DNA from: DATFQI01 sp963816955
Lineage (GTDB): Bacteria > Actinomycetota > Thermoleophilia > Solirubrobacterales > Solirubrobacteraceae
Direction of reading: 5' to 3'
Length of the DNA: 64,000 nucleotides
NCBI GenBank assembly: GCA_963816955.1
Contig: CAWFME010000004.1
Coordinates: 62,001-126,000, forward strand
Every line of letters begins with the position of its first letter. Position 1 is the first letter of the stretch. Under the pieces are notes generated by a model. It saw only the letters and a program-made list of their open reading frames with translations, did no database searches and had not been told where the DNA came from. Of the stretch, positions 41,052-49,167 are shown piece after piece. The translations under genes were made by a program, and so were the position numbers.

Positions 41052-42005
41052 TTAGAGCAGGCCGGACTCGCGGGCGCTGCGGGCCGTGTCGGCCAGCACC
41101 GCCCGGGTGTCGTGCAGCGGCGCCCAGCCGAGCTGCTCGCGGGCGCGCTCGGTGTCCATCACGACGGGCACGCGCAGCGCGTTCAGCCACGAGGCCTGCG
41201 GCGGCATCAGCGGCAGCTTGTCCACGACGCCCGCGCCGAGCGCGATCCCCGCGCGCGGGAACGGCACGGAGTGCCAGCCGAGCGCGCGCGCGAGGTCGCC
41301 GGCGGTGATCGTCCCCGAGCCCGCGAGGTTGTAGATGCCGGGCTCGCCCTCGCCGCGCACCGCGGCGGCCAGCGCGAGCGCGACGTCCTCCGTGTGCACG
41401 AGCTGGAACGGCGTGCCGGGATCCGGCAGCACGGGCCCCACGGGCGACTTGCGCAGCAGCGCCGGGAACGCCTCGACGAGCGCGAGCGCGTCGCCTCCGG
41501 CGACGATGCACGGCCGGAACACGTAGACGTCGGTGCCGGCGCCGTCGAGCGCCTCGCGCAGCGTCTGCTCCAGCTCGGCCTTCTGCGCCGAGTAGTAGTG
41601 CGCGTCGGTGCCGCGCACCGGAACGTCCTCGGTCAGCGGCTGCGGGTTGTCGGCGTGGAAGCCGTAGGCCGCGACGGACGAGGTGTACACCAGCCGCCGG
41701 ACCCCGCGGGCGGCCTCGAACACGTTGCGCGAGCCCTCGAGGTTGACCGAGCGCGTCTCCTCCCGTCCGCCGACGATGATGAAGGCGAGGTGCACGAGCA
41801 CGTCGGCCTCGTCGGCGAAGGCCTGCACCGCGTCGCGGTCGAGCACGTCGCCCTGCCGGTACTCGGTCTTCTCGAGCCCCTGCTCGGAAGGGTCGAACGG
41901 GCGGCGCGCCATGCCGAGCACCCGCTCGACGGCCGGGTCGGCGTCGAGCCGGCGGAGCAGCGCACGGCCGATGTCCCCGGTCGGTCCGGTGACGGCGACG
42001 ATCAT
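41052..42005 (-). CDS. NAD-dependent epimerase/dehydratase family protein
   Basis: A 317-aa extended SDR. The Rossmann motif is TGPTGDIGRALL at the N-terminus. The active site is SSVAAYGFH with YYSAQKAELE (Tyr and Lys about residues 140-144). The substrate domain has FRPCIVAG and IYNLAGSGTITAGDLARAL. It is of the UDP-glucose-4-epimerase-like/SDR_a group that often modifies NDP-sugars or oxidises hydroxy-lipids; no substrate is identifiable. ATG 42003-42005 overlaps the Nudix stop by ATGA, so the two are co-translated. Confidence 0.85.
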   Translation of the reverse strand: MIVAVTGPTGDIGRALLRRLDADPAVERVLGMARRPFDPSEQGLEKTEYRQGDVLDRDAVQAFADEADVLVHLAFIIVGGREETRSVNLEGSRNVFEAARGVRRLVYTSSVAAYGFHADNPQPLTEDVPVRGTDAHYYSAQKAELEQTLREALDGAGTDVYVFRPCIVAGGDALALVEAFPALLRKSPVGPVLPDPGTPFQLVHTEDVALALAAAVRGEGEPGIYNLAGSGTITAGDLARALGWHSVPFPRAGIALGAGVVDKLPLMPPQASWLNALRVPVVMDTERAREQLGWAPLHDTRAVLADTARSARESGLL

Positions 42006-42622
42006 GGCGCGTACCCGGGTTCGCCCGGGAGCACGAGGCGGGCCGCGGGACCGTCGCCGATCACCTGCGGCTGGACGGGCTCGACCTCGCGGCCGGCCGC
42101 CCACTCGAGCAGCTCGTCGGCGGTGGAGAACTCGTCGAGCTGCTCCAGCGTCTTGATCGTCGGGAACACGAGCAGGATCTCGTCGCGCTCGTGCGCCTCG
42201 AGGGCGCCGCGCGGCGTGAACCAGCCGAGGTCGACCGTCTCGCCGCCGTCGGGCTGCGGCTCCGCGTCCTCGGGTGCGGCGACGAGGAAGAAATGCGTGT
42301 CGAAGCGGATCGCGACGATCTCGGGCGTGATCCAGCGCGAGAAGCGAACGAGCGCGTCGGGGTCGGGCAGCGCGATCGACGCCTCCTCCTGCACCTCGCG
42401 CACGCCCGCCGCGCGGTGCGCCACGTCGCCGGTGCCCTCGTCGGCGTCCACGGCACCGCCGGGAAACACCCAGGCGCCGCCCATGAAGCGCTGGGCGGGG
42501 TTGCGCTTGACGAGCAGGACCTCGAGCGTCTCCGAGCCGCCGCGCAGCACGATCACCGTCGCGGCCTGGCGCGGCTTGACCGGCTCGCCGTCGTTGATCT
42601 GGGCGCCCGGCTCGAGGCTCAA
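42002..42622 (-). CDS. Nudix hydrolase with an expanded Nudix box
   Basis: A 206-aa protein. The Nudix box is split: GGAVDADE and REVQEEASIAL are separated by a loop (GTGDVAHRAAGV) a few residues longer than the canonical spacing, as in NUDT19/CoA-diphosphatase-like proteins. The N-terminal strand is AATVIVLRGG. It hydrolyses a nucleoside diphosphate linked to some moiety; CoA or NAD derivatives are possible. The start is taken as TTG 42620-42622, four bases after the rubredoxin stop; upstream frame is shadow. Confidence 0.8.
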   Translation of the reverse strand: MSLEPGAQINDGEPVKPRQAATVIVLRGGSETLEVLLVKRNPAQRFMGGAWVFPGGAVDADEGTGDVAHRAAGVREVQEEASIALPDPDALVRFSRWITPEIVAIRFDTHFFLVAAPEDAEPQPDGGETVDLGWFTPRGALEAHERDEILLVFPTIKTLEQLDEFSTADELLEWAAGREVEPVQPQVIGDGPAARLVLPGEPGYAP

Positions 42623-42626
42623 GGCC

Positions 42627-42806
42627 TCAGTCCTCGTAGAGCGAGAAGTCGGCCTTGCGGGCGCCGCAGACGGGGCAGTACCAGTCGGCCGGGATGTCAT
42701 CGAAGGCGGTGCCGGCGGGGATCCCGCCGTCCGGGTCGCCCTCCGCCGGGTCATAGATGAACCCGCAGGATTCGCAGATCCACTTCTGAGCGGTTTGGGT
42801 GGTCAT
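42627..42806 (-). CDS. Rubredoxin
   Basis: A 59-aa rubredoxin with both Cys pairs of the iron site, WICESCGFIYDPAEGD (C-x2-C near residues 11-14) and DWYCPVCGARKADF (C-x2-C near 44-47). A single-electron carrier, often for alkane hydroxylase, superoxide reductase or other oxidases; none is adjacent. ATG 42804-42806 is leaderless after TACCCT. It is followed by the Nudix and epimerase genes in one transcription unit. Confidence 0.95.
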   Translation of the reverse strand: MTTQTAQKWICESCGFIYDPAEGDPDGGIPAGTAFDDIPADWYCPVCGARKADFSLYED

Positions 42807-42814
42807 GCCCGAAG

Positions 42815-42820
42815 AGGGTA
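42815..42820 (-). promoter_or_regulatory. TACCCT -10 hexamer, leaderless geometry
   Basis: On the minus strand it ends eight bases before the rubredoxin ATG. A divergent CATACT (42836-42841) lies nine bases before the ATG at 42851. Confidence 0.5.
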
Positions 42821-42850
42821 GGAGATCGGCCTCGCCATACTCGGGGTTCC

Positions 42851-44350
42851 ATGCGCAGCCGGATACCGACCCTCGAGCTGCTCGTGTTCGTGGTCGGCAC
42901 CTCGACGCTGGGGGCGGAGATCGCGGCCGCGAGGCTGATGGCGCCGTTCTTCGGCGACTCGACGATCGTGTGGGCGAACACGATCGCGATCGTGCTCGTC
43001 GCGCTCTCGATCGGCTACTGGTTCGGCGGCCGGCTCGCTGACCGCCATCCGCACCTGCGCGGGCTCTGCCTGCTCGTGCTCGCGGCGTCGCTGATCCTCG
43101 GCCTGGTCCCGATCGTGGCCAACCCGTTCCTGTCGCTGAGCGTCGACGCGTTCGACTCCGTCTCGATCGGGACGTTCGCCGGCTCGCTGTTCGGCGTGCT
43201 CGCGCTCGTCGCGGTGCCCGTGCTGATGCTCGGCGCGGTCTCACCGTGGGCGATCCGGCTGAAGCTGCACGCCGTCGAGGACTCGGGCGAGATCGCCGGC
43301 CGCATGTACGCGATCTCCACCGTCGGCTCGCTCGTCGGCACGTTCCTGGCCGCGCTGCTGCTGATCCCGCTCGTCGGCACGCAGCGCACGTTCCTCGTCT
43401 TCGCGCTCGCGCTCGCCCTGGTCGCCGCGCTCGGCCTCGGGCTGCGCTGGCTGCCCGCGCCCGCCGCCGTCGCGCTGCTGCTGGCGATCCCGCCCGGCGC
43501 GATCAAGGGCTCCGAGGAGGGCCGCGTGATCTACGAGACCGAGACGGAGTACCAGTACGCGCGCGTGGTCGAGTACGACGACGGCGTGCGCCGGCTGGAG
43601 CTCAACGAGGGCCAGGCGGTCCACTCCACCTACAAGCCCGGCACGGTGCTGACCGGCAACTACTGGGACGGGCTGCTCGTCGACCCGTTCGCCGTGCTGG
43701 AGCGGCCGCCGCGGCGGGTGGCGATGCTCGGCACCGCCGCGGGCACGACCGCACGCGCGTACGCCCGCTACCTGCCCGAGACGACGATCGACGCGGTCGA
43801 GATCGACGGCGAGCTGCTGGACATCGGCCGCCGCTACTTCGACCTGCGCGCGCGCCCGCAGCTGAACACGATCGCTGAGGACGCGCGCCCGTTCCTGCGC
43901 CGCACGGAGCACCGCTACGACGTGATCATGGTGGACGCCTACCGGCAGCCGTACATCCCCTTCTACCTGACCACGAAGGAGTTCTTCGCGCTCGCGCGCG
44001 AGCGGCTCGCGCCCGGCGGCGTGGTGGCGATCAACGTCGGGCACCCGGAGGGCTCGGACCGGCTGGAGCGCGTGCTGAGCGCGACCCTGCGCTCCGTCTT
44101 CCGCGAGGTCGGGCGCGATCCGCTCAACTCGACCAACACGATCCTGATGGGCTCCGACGCGCCGATCACCGGCGCCCGTCTGCTCGCCGCCGCCGGGGAG
44201 CTGTCGTCCGACCTGCAGCCGGTCGCCGTGCGCGCCGCGTCGCGCCTGCGGCCGGGGCTGAGCGGCGGGAGCGTCTACACCGACGACCACGCGCCGGTCG
44301 AGTGGCTCGTCGACGAGTCGCTCGTCCAGTACGCGGCGGGCGACGACTGA
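42851..44350 (+). CDS. Fused-MFS/spermidine synthase-like membrane protein
   Basis: A 499-aa protein. The N-terminal half (about 1-215) has six to seven helices resembling half an MFS/SpeE-N module (LVFVVGTSTLGAEIAAARLMAPFFGDS). The C-terminal half is a Rossmann methyltransferase-like spermidine synthase fold (VAMLGTAAGTTARAYARYLP, VEIDGELLDIGRRYF, VIMVDAYRQPYIPFYL). The polyamine-synthase Asp pair is present in the ID/VD positions, but the protein may transfer aminopropyl groups or have another role. Coupled to the epimerase gene by TGATG at 44348-44352. Confidence 0.88.
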   Translation: MRSRIPTLELLVFVVGTSTLGAEIAAARLMAPFFGDSTIVWANTIAIVLVALSIGYWFGGRLADRHPHLRGLCLLVLAASLILGLVPIVANPFLSLSVDAFDSVSIGTFAGSLFGVLALVAVPVLMLGAVSPWAIRLKLHAVEDSGEIAGRMYAISTVGSLVGTFLAALLLIPLVGTQRTFLVFALALALVAALGLGLRWLPAPAAVALLLAIPPGAIKGSEEGRVIYETETEYQYARVVEYDDGVRRLELNEGQAVHSTYKPGTVLTGNYWDGLLVDPFAVLERPPRRVAMLGTAAGTTARAYARYLPETTIDAVEIDGELLDIGRRYFDLRARPQLNTIAEDARPFLRRTEHRYDVIMVDAYRQPYIPFYLTTKEFFALARERLAPGGVVAINVGHPEGSDRLERVLSATLRSVFREVGRDPLNSTNTILMGSDAPITGARLLAAAGELSSDLQPVAVRAASRLRPGLSGGSVYTDDHAPVEWLVDESLVQYAAGDD

Positions 44351-45129
44351 TGCGCGTCCTCATCACGGGCGCCGCGGGCACGATCGGGCGCGACCTGCGC
44401 GCGGGCCTGCGCGGTCGCCACGAGCTGCGGCTGCTCGACGTCGCCGAGCAGGAGCCGGCGGGCGAGGGGGAGGAGGTCGTGACCGCGAGCGTCGCCGACG
44501 CGGCCGCGATGCGCGCGGCCGCCGACGGGATGCACGCGATCGTCCACCTCGCCGCGAACCCGGTCGACGCGCCGTTCGACGTGATCCTCGAGCCGAACAT
44601 CGTGGGCACCCAGCGCGTCTTCGAGGCGGCGGTCGCGGCCGGCGTGCCGCGCGTCGTCTACGCCTCCAGCCACCACGCCGCCGGCTTCTGGCCGCGCTCG
44701 CAGCCGATGCGCGTCACCGATCCCGTCCGGCCCGACAGCCACTACGGCGTCTCGAAGGTGTTCGGCGAGGCCGTCGCCCGCCTGCACCACGACAAGCACG
44801 GGCTCCAGGTCGCCTGCCTGCGGATCCAGTCCTGGACCGACCGGCCCACCGACACGCGCCACCTCGGCTCGTGGCTGAGCCCGCGCGACGGCGTCGCGCT
44901 CGTGGATCGCTGCCTGGTCGCGCCGGAGCTCGGCTTCGCGGTCATCTGGGGCGTGTCCGCGAACACGCGCAACTGGCTCGTGCAGGAGGACCTGTCGTGG
45001 CTCGGGTGGGCGCCGGTCGACGACGCGGAGGCGTTCGCCGGCGACGTCGAGCCCGAGCCGCCCGGCCTCACGCAGGAGCTCGACGGCGGCCCGTACGTGG
45101 GCCGCCTCCAGCATCCGAAGTACGACTAG
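44350..45129 (+). CDS. NAD-dependent epimerase/dehydratase, uronate dehydrogenase-like
   Basis: A 259-aa extended SDR. The Rossmann motif is TGAAGTIGRDL, substrate and catalytic residues are in YASSHHAAGFWPRS, and YGVSKVFGE supplies Tyr and Lys near residue 134. GFW in place of GFY, with the short C-terminal half, is typical of uronate dehydrogenases, which oxidise glucuronate or galacturonate to the aldaro-lactone. That specificity is an inference from family resemblance. Co-translated with the spermidine-synthase fusion. Ends at TAG within CTAG 45126-45129. Confidence 0.8.
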   Translation: MRVLITGAAGTIGRDLRAGLRGRHELRLLDVAEQEPAGEGEEVVTASVADAAAMRAAADGMHAIVHLAANPVDAPFDVILEPNIVGTQRVFEAAVAAGVPRVVYASSHHAAGFWPRSQPMRVTDPVRPDSHYGVSKVFGEAVARLHHDKHGLQVACLRIQSWTDRPTDTRHLGSWLSPRDGVALVDRCLVAPELGFAVIWGVSANTRNWLVQEDLSWLGWAPVDDAEAFAGDVEPEPPGLTQELDGGPYVGRLQHPKYD

Positions 45130-45143
45130 AGCCGGGTCCGGGC

Positions 45144-46385
45144 TCAGGCGGCGCGCGGCATCGCGGCGCCGTCGAACGGGCGCCCGAGCTGCTGCGCCGC
45201 CGCGACCGGCACGCCCTCGCCGGGCCGGAAGCCCGACTGCACGCAGGCGCGGGCCAGCGACGACGCCGCCTCGCGCAGCTCCGGCCGCGTGTGCGAGGCC
45301 ATCACCGCGAGCCGCAGCCGCGCGGTGCCCTCCGGCACCACCGGCGGGAGCACGGCCTCGATGAACGCGCCCTGGTCGACCGCCGCGTCCACGATCCGCT
45401 GCGCGCGGTCGGCGTCGCCGACGACGATCGTGATCACATGCCCCTGCGCGCCGACCGTGTCGAAGCCCTCGCGGGCCAGCCCGTCGCGCAGCGCGTCGGC
45501 GTTGGCCTGCAGCTTCTCGATCCGCCGCGGCTGCTCCTCGAGCAGGTCCAGCGCCGCCATCGCCGCGGCGATCGCCACCGGCGACGGCGCCGTCGAGTGC
45601 AGCAGCGTGCGGGCGCTGTTGACGAGGTAGCGCGCGGTCACGTGGTCGCAGGTGGCGAAGCCGCCGTAGGCGCCGAGCGCCAGCCCGAGCGAGCCCGTGA
45701 TCACGTCCACCTCGCCGTCGAGCCCCGCGTCGGCGACCGCCCCGCGGCCGCCCGGGCCGAGCGAGCCGATCGCGTGCGACTCGTCCACGAGCAGGCGCAC
45801 GTCGTGGCGCTGCGCGAGCTCGGCCAGCTCCTCCAGCGGGGCGACGTCGCCGTCGAGCCCGAACAGGCCCTCGGTGGCGATCAGCGCGCCGCGGCCGTCC
45901 GACTGGCGCAGCCCCCAGGCGAGGTGCTCGGCGTCGCCGTGGTCGTAGGCGAAGACGTCCGCGCCCGCGAGCCGGCAGGCGTCGACGATCGAGGCGTGGC
46001 AGAGCTCGTCGTGGAAGACCACCTCGCCGCGGCGGGCGAGCGCGGGGATCACGCCGAGGTTGGCCAGCGAGCCCGAGCCGAACAGCAGGCCCGAGCGAGC
46101 GCCGGAGAACGTCGCCAGGCGCTCCTCGAGCCGCCGGTGCAGCGTCATCGTGCCGGAGGCGACGCGCGCCGCCCCGGCGCCGACGCCCCAGCGCATCGCC
46201 GCGTCGGCCGCCGCCTCGCGGACCCGCGGATGGTCGGCCAGTCCGAGCGCGTTCGCCGAGCAGAGCAGCAGCACCGGGCGCCCGTCGAGCACGACGCGCG
46301 GGCCCTGCGGCCCGCTGACCATGCGCAGGCGGCGGTAGGTGCCCAGCTCCCTCAGCTCGTCGAGACGCTCGTCGAGATCCAGCAT
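45144..46385 (-). CDS. AONS/KBL-family PLP-fold protein lacking the Schiff-base lysine
   Basis: A 413-aa alpha-oxoamine synthase-like protein (BioF/KBL/ALAS family). It has the CoA-acceptor region SANALGLADHPRV, the LLFGSGSLANLGVIPAL loop, and the PLP-binding Asp and His in LLVDESHAIGSLGPGGRG near 200-213. The segment ITGSLGLALGAYGGF corresponds to the family's SLGKALG, where the Lys forms the internal aldimine. Here it is Leu235, codon CTG at complement 45681-45683. Other conserved positions are kept. A classical PLP condensation is therefore unlikely without rescue. The start is ATG 46383-46385 with GGGAGGAG six bases upstream. Confidence 0.85.
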   Translation of the reverse strand: MLDLDERLDELRELGTYRRLRMVSGPQGPRVVLDGRPVLLLCSANALGLADHPRVREAAADAAMRWGVGAGAARVASGTMTLHRRLEERLATFSGARSGLLFGSGSLANLGVIPALARRGEVVFHDELCHASIVDACRLAGADVFAYDHGDAEHLAWGLRQSDGRGALIATEGLFGLDGDVAPLEELAELAQRHDVRLLVDESHAIGSLGPGGRGAVADAGLDGEVDVITGSLGLALGAYGGFATCDHVTARYLVNSARTLLHSTAPSPVAIAAAMAALDLLEEQPRRIEKLQANADALRDGLAREGFDTVGAQGHVITIVVGDADRAQRIVDAAVDQGAFIEAVLPPVVPEGTARLRLAVMASHTRPELREAASSLARACVQSGFRPGEGVPVAAAQQLGRPFDGAAMPRAA

Positions 46386-46469
46386 CGGCTCTCCTCCCGG
46401 ACGCCGCGCGCCCGGATGTTCGTGGAACGCTGGCGCAACGGTACGGGCGGCCCCGGACGGCTCGGGCGC

Positions 46470-46475
46470 TAGGTT
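46470..46475 (+). promoter_or_regulatory. TAGGTT -10 hexamer, leaderless geometry
   Basis: Seven bases before GTG 46483. Confidence 0.5.
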
Positions 46476-46482
46476 TGCGCCG

Positions 46483-47514
46483 GTGCCGCAGTCCATTCCC
46501 ACCATCCGCTTCCCGGCCGGCGACCGCAGCCCGCTCACGACGCTGCTGCTGCGGATGGCGCTCGCCTTGGGTCTGCTGCTGTTCGTCACGCTCGTCGCCT
46601 ACGTCGGCCGCGACGGGTACCGCGACAGCAACGAGACGCCGGTCGGGTTCCTGGACGCCCTCTACTACGCGACGGTGAGCATCACCACGACCGGCTACGG
46701 CGACGTGATCCCCGTCACCGACGGGACGCGTCTTGCGACGACCCTGCTCGTCACGCCTGCGAGGATCGTGTTCCTCATCATCCTCGTGGGCACGACCGTC
46801 GAGGTGCTCGCGTCACGCACGCGCGATGCCGTTCGAGAGCAGGCATGGAGGAAGAACTTGCGCGACCACACGATCATCATCGGCTATGGCACCAAGGGGC
46901 GCGCGGCCATCGAGACGATGGTCGCCCGCGGCACGGAGAAGGACAAGATCGTCGTCATCGACTCCGACCCGGACGCGGTCGAGGACGCCGCGCGCGCGGG
47001 GCTGACGGCGATCCACGGCTCCGCGGAGCGGACCTCCGTACTCGAGGCGGCCGGGGTCACCGAGGCCAAGTCGGTGATCGTCGCGCCCAACCGCGACGAC
47101 GCCGCGGTGCTGATGACGCTCACGGTTCGCGAGCTCGACCCCGACGCCCTGATCATCGCGGCCGCCCGCGAGTCCGAGAACGTCCACCTGCTCAAGCAGA
47201 GTGGCGCCGACTCGGTGATCCTGACCTCGGGCGCGGCGGGCCGGCTGCTCGGCCAGGCGGTGCACAGCCCCCAGACCGTCGAGGTGCTGGAGGACCTGCT
47301 CAACGTGGGGTCGGGGATCGACCTGGTGGAGCGGTCGATCGGGCCGGAGGAGGCGGGCCGGCCGGTGTCGGAGGTCTCGCCGGGCGAGCCGGTGCTGGCG
47401 ATCGTCCGCGACGGGGAGCTCATGCGCTTCGACGACGAGCGCGTCGCCAAGGTGCGCGAGGGCGACCGGGTGATCTGCCTGTGCGGCAACCGGGACGTCG
47501 AGATCAAGGGTTGA
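46483..47514 (+). CDS. Potassium channel with RCK/TrkA-N domain
   Basis: A 343-aa channel of the 2-TM class. The first helix is LLLRMALALGLLLFVTLVAYV, the pore and selectivity filter SITTTGYGDVIP (TTGYGD near residue 70), and the second helix is FLIILVGTTVEVL. A cytosolic TrkA-N Rossmann (IIIGYGTKGRAAIETMV, nucleotide binding near 130) and TrkA-C domain follow. It conducts K+ and is gated by ligand at the RCK ring. GTG 46483 follows TAGGTT. It overlaps the convergent mepA-like gene by 11 bases. Confidence 0.93.
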   Translation: MPQSIPTIRFPAGDRSPLTTLLLRMALALGLLLFVTLVAYVGRDGYRDSNETPVGFLDALYYATVSITTTGYGDVIPVTDGTRLATTLLVTPARIVFLIILVGTTVEVLASRTRDAVREQAWRKNLRDHTIIIGYGTKGRAAIETMVARGTEKDKIVVIDSDPDAVEDAARAGLTAIHGSAERTSVLEAAGVTEAKSVIVAPNRDDAAVLMTLTVRELDPDALIIAAARESENVHLLKQSGADSVILTSGAAGRLLGQAVHSPQTVEVLEDLLNVGSGIDLVERSIGPEEAGRPVSEVSPGEPVLAIVRDGELMRFDDERVAKVREGDRVICLCGNRDVEIKG

Positions 47515-48139
47515 GCCGCACGTGCATGTGGTCGTCGTGGTGCACGAGCGGCTCGACGACCTTGCGCGGGCCCTTCAGGCGCACGTGCGGCCCGACGTAG
47601 ATCGTGCGCGCGCCGGCCGCCACGAAGCGGTCGACGAGGTCCTGCGAGAGCTCGAGGTCGACCTGCGAGGGCTTGTACGCGCGCCGCTCGAGCCCGTCGA
47701 GCCGCGGGTAGTAGACGTCGACGTCGAGCCCGTTCTGGTGTGACATGTGGCCGAGGCCGCCGAAGCGCACGCCGAAGCTCCCGCCGTGGCGGCGGGACAG
47801 GTCGCCGACGCCGACGCGCGGCGCGAGCATGTTCGCCAGCCGGTGGTCCGCGATCACCTCGACGAGCGTGCGGACGAGCCGGTCGGTGCCCCAGCGGCGC
47901 CAGCCGCGGCCGGGCTTGCGCTTGAGCACCGGGTCCCAGGTGAACCAGTCCGGCCCCTCGGCCGGCAGCTGGACGCCGCGGCGCAGCTTGCCGGCCCACC
48001 AGGCGCCGACCGGGATCGACTCGCGGTAGGCGATCTCGGGCGCCGGGTCAGGCGCCGGCAGCGGCTCCTGCTGGGGCCGCGCGAGCGCGGCCGGGGCGAG
48101 CGCGAGCGTCAGCGCGGCGGCGAGGACGAGGCGGACCAC
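47504..48139 (-). CDS. Penicillin-insensitive murein endopeptidase-like secreted protein (MepA-like, M74)
   Basis: A 211-aa protein with a signal peptide (LVLAAALTLALAPAALA, cleavage near residue 20) and a LAS-type zinc peptidase domain. Metal ligands are in GGLGHMSHQNGLDVDV (His and Asp) and HHDDHMHVR near the C-terminus. MepA cuts D-Ala-meso-DAP cross-links of peptidoglycan. The protein is shorter than MepA (274), lacking part of its N-terminal section. GTG 48137-48139 has CACAAT ending six bases upstream, again leaderless. The preceding enoyl-CoA hydratase stop is four bases away. Confidence 0.85.
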   Translation of the reverse strand: MVRLVLAAALTLALAPAALARPQQEPLPAPDPAPEIAYRESIPVGAWWAGKLRRGVQLPAEGPDWFTWDPVLKRKPGRGWRRWGTDRLVRTLVEVIADHRLANMLAPRVGVGDLSRRHGGSFGVRFGGLGHMSHQNGLDVDVYYPRLDGLERRAYKPSQVDLELSQDLVDRFVAAGARTIYVGPHVRLKGPRKVVEPLVHHDDHMHVRLNP

Positions 48140-48143
48140 ACCC

Positions 48144-48938
48144 TCATTGTGCCCGCCACTGCGGCTTGCGCTTCTCCGCGAAGGCCTGGACCCCCTCGTA
48201 GAAGTCGTCGGAGCGGAAGCACGCCTCGCGCAGCTCGACCAGCTCGCGCTCCGTCTCGGGATCGAGCGCGCCCTCCGCGGCCAGCAGCTCCCCGATCACT
48301 CGCTTGTTGCCGCGCTGGGAGAGCGGCGCCAGCACCGCGATCTCGCCCGCGTACTCGACGGCCCGCTCCGCGAGCTCGTCCGCGGGCACGACCTCGCTGA
48401 CCAGCCCCCAGGCCGCCGCGGTCTGCGCGGAGACGTTGCGCGCGGTGAAGAACAGCTCGCGCGTGCGCGCCGCCCCGATCGCGTCGACGAACTTGCGCAG
48501 CCCGGTGTGCGAGTAGACGAGCCCGAGCCGGGCCGGCGGCATCCCGACCTTCGCGTCCTCGGACGCCAGCCGCAGGTCGCAGGCGAGCGCGAGCTCCAGG
48601 CCGCCGCCGATCGCATGGCCGTTGAGCGCGGCGACGGACGGGAACGGGAAGGCGTCGAGCGCCTCGATCGCGTCGTGGAACGGGTGGGCGACGAGCGACT
48701 CCGCCTGGTGGGCGAACTCGTCCTTGGGCAGGCCGCCGATGTCGTAGCCGGCCGAGAACACCGGTCCGGCCGCGGTGATCAGCAGGCAGCGGGCGTCGAG
48801 CGTCGGGACGGTCTCGGCGATCGCGTCGAGGATCGCGTGGTCGAGCGCGTTGCGCTTGGCCGGGTTGTCGATGGTGAGCCGGGCGACGTGCGGCGCGGGC
48901 TCGTCGAGCCGCAGCTTCCCGTCGGCGAGGTCCGTCAC
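48144..48938 (-). CDS. Enoyl-CoA hydratase/isomerase family protein
   Basis: A 264-aa crotonase. The oxyanion-hole segments are FSAGYDIGG near residue 62 and HAIGGGLELALACDLRLA near 107. The position of the second catalytic acid (LGLVYSHTGLRKFV) lacks the usual Glu-x8-Gly of hydratases, so isomerase, lyase or hydrolase activity is possible. The start is GTG 48936-48938, overlapping the carrier-protein stop by GTGA, so it is co-translated. Probably acts on an acyl-CoA in fatty-acid or amino-acid breakdown. Confidence 0.85.
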   Translation of the reverse strand: MTDLADGKLRLDEPAPHVARLTIDNPAKRNALDHAILDAIAETVPTLDARCLLITAAGPVFSAGYDIGGLPKDEFAHQAESLVAHPFHDAIEALDAFPFPSVAALNGHAIGGGLELALACDLRLASEDAKVGMPPARLGLVYSHTGLRKFVDAIGAARTRELFFTARNVSAQTAAAWGLVSEVVPADELAERAVEYAGEIAVLAPLSQRGNKRVIGELLAAEGALDPETERELVELREACFRSDDFYEGVQAFAEKRKPQWRAQ

Positions 48939-49147
48939 TCGAGAACGATGAGCGTGTCGCCTTCGGAGACGGCCTGGCCCTCGGCCACGACGATCTCCTT
49001 GACCGTCCCGCCGTCCTCGGCCTCCACCGGCATCTCCATCTTCATCGACTCGAGGATCGCCACGGTGTCGCCCTCGGCGACCGCGTCCCCGACTCCGACC
49101 TCGATCTTCCAGACCGTGCCCGTGATGTGGGCCTCGATGTCCGCCAC
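48935..49147 (-). CDS. Biotin carboxyl carrier-type (biotinyl/lipoyl) domain protein
   Basis: A 70-aa single biotinyl domain. The biotin-attachment motif ILESMKMEMPVEA has Lys at about residue 36. It is the carrier part of an acyl-CoA carboxylase in many actinobacteria, where a short BCCP is separate from the carboxylase subunits. No biotin carboxylase or carboxyltransferase is in the window. The GTG start has GGGGAG six bases upstream. It lies between def and the enoyl-CoA hydratase gene. Confidence 0.92.
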   Translation of the reverse strand: MADIEAHITGTVWKIEVGVGDAVAEGDTVAILESMKMEMPVEAEDGGTVKEIVVAEGQAVSEGDTLIVLE

Positions 49148-49167
49148 GAATGCTCCCCGATTTGGTT

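Noticed and set aside
42829..42850. Possible operator between rubredoxin and the spermidine-synthase fusion
   Set aside because: The gap holds two -10-like hexamers on opposite strands but no convincing inverted repeat.
45126..45146. Hairpin between the uronate-dehydrogenase-like gene and the AONS-like gene as a terminator
   Set aside because: Arms are only about five bases (GAGCC/GGCTC) and overlap the stop of the minus-strand gene. The 16-base match to lhgO is reported instead.
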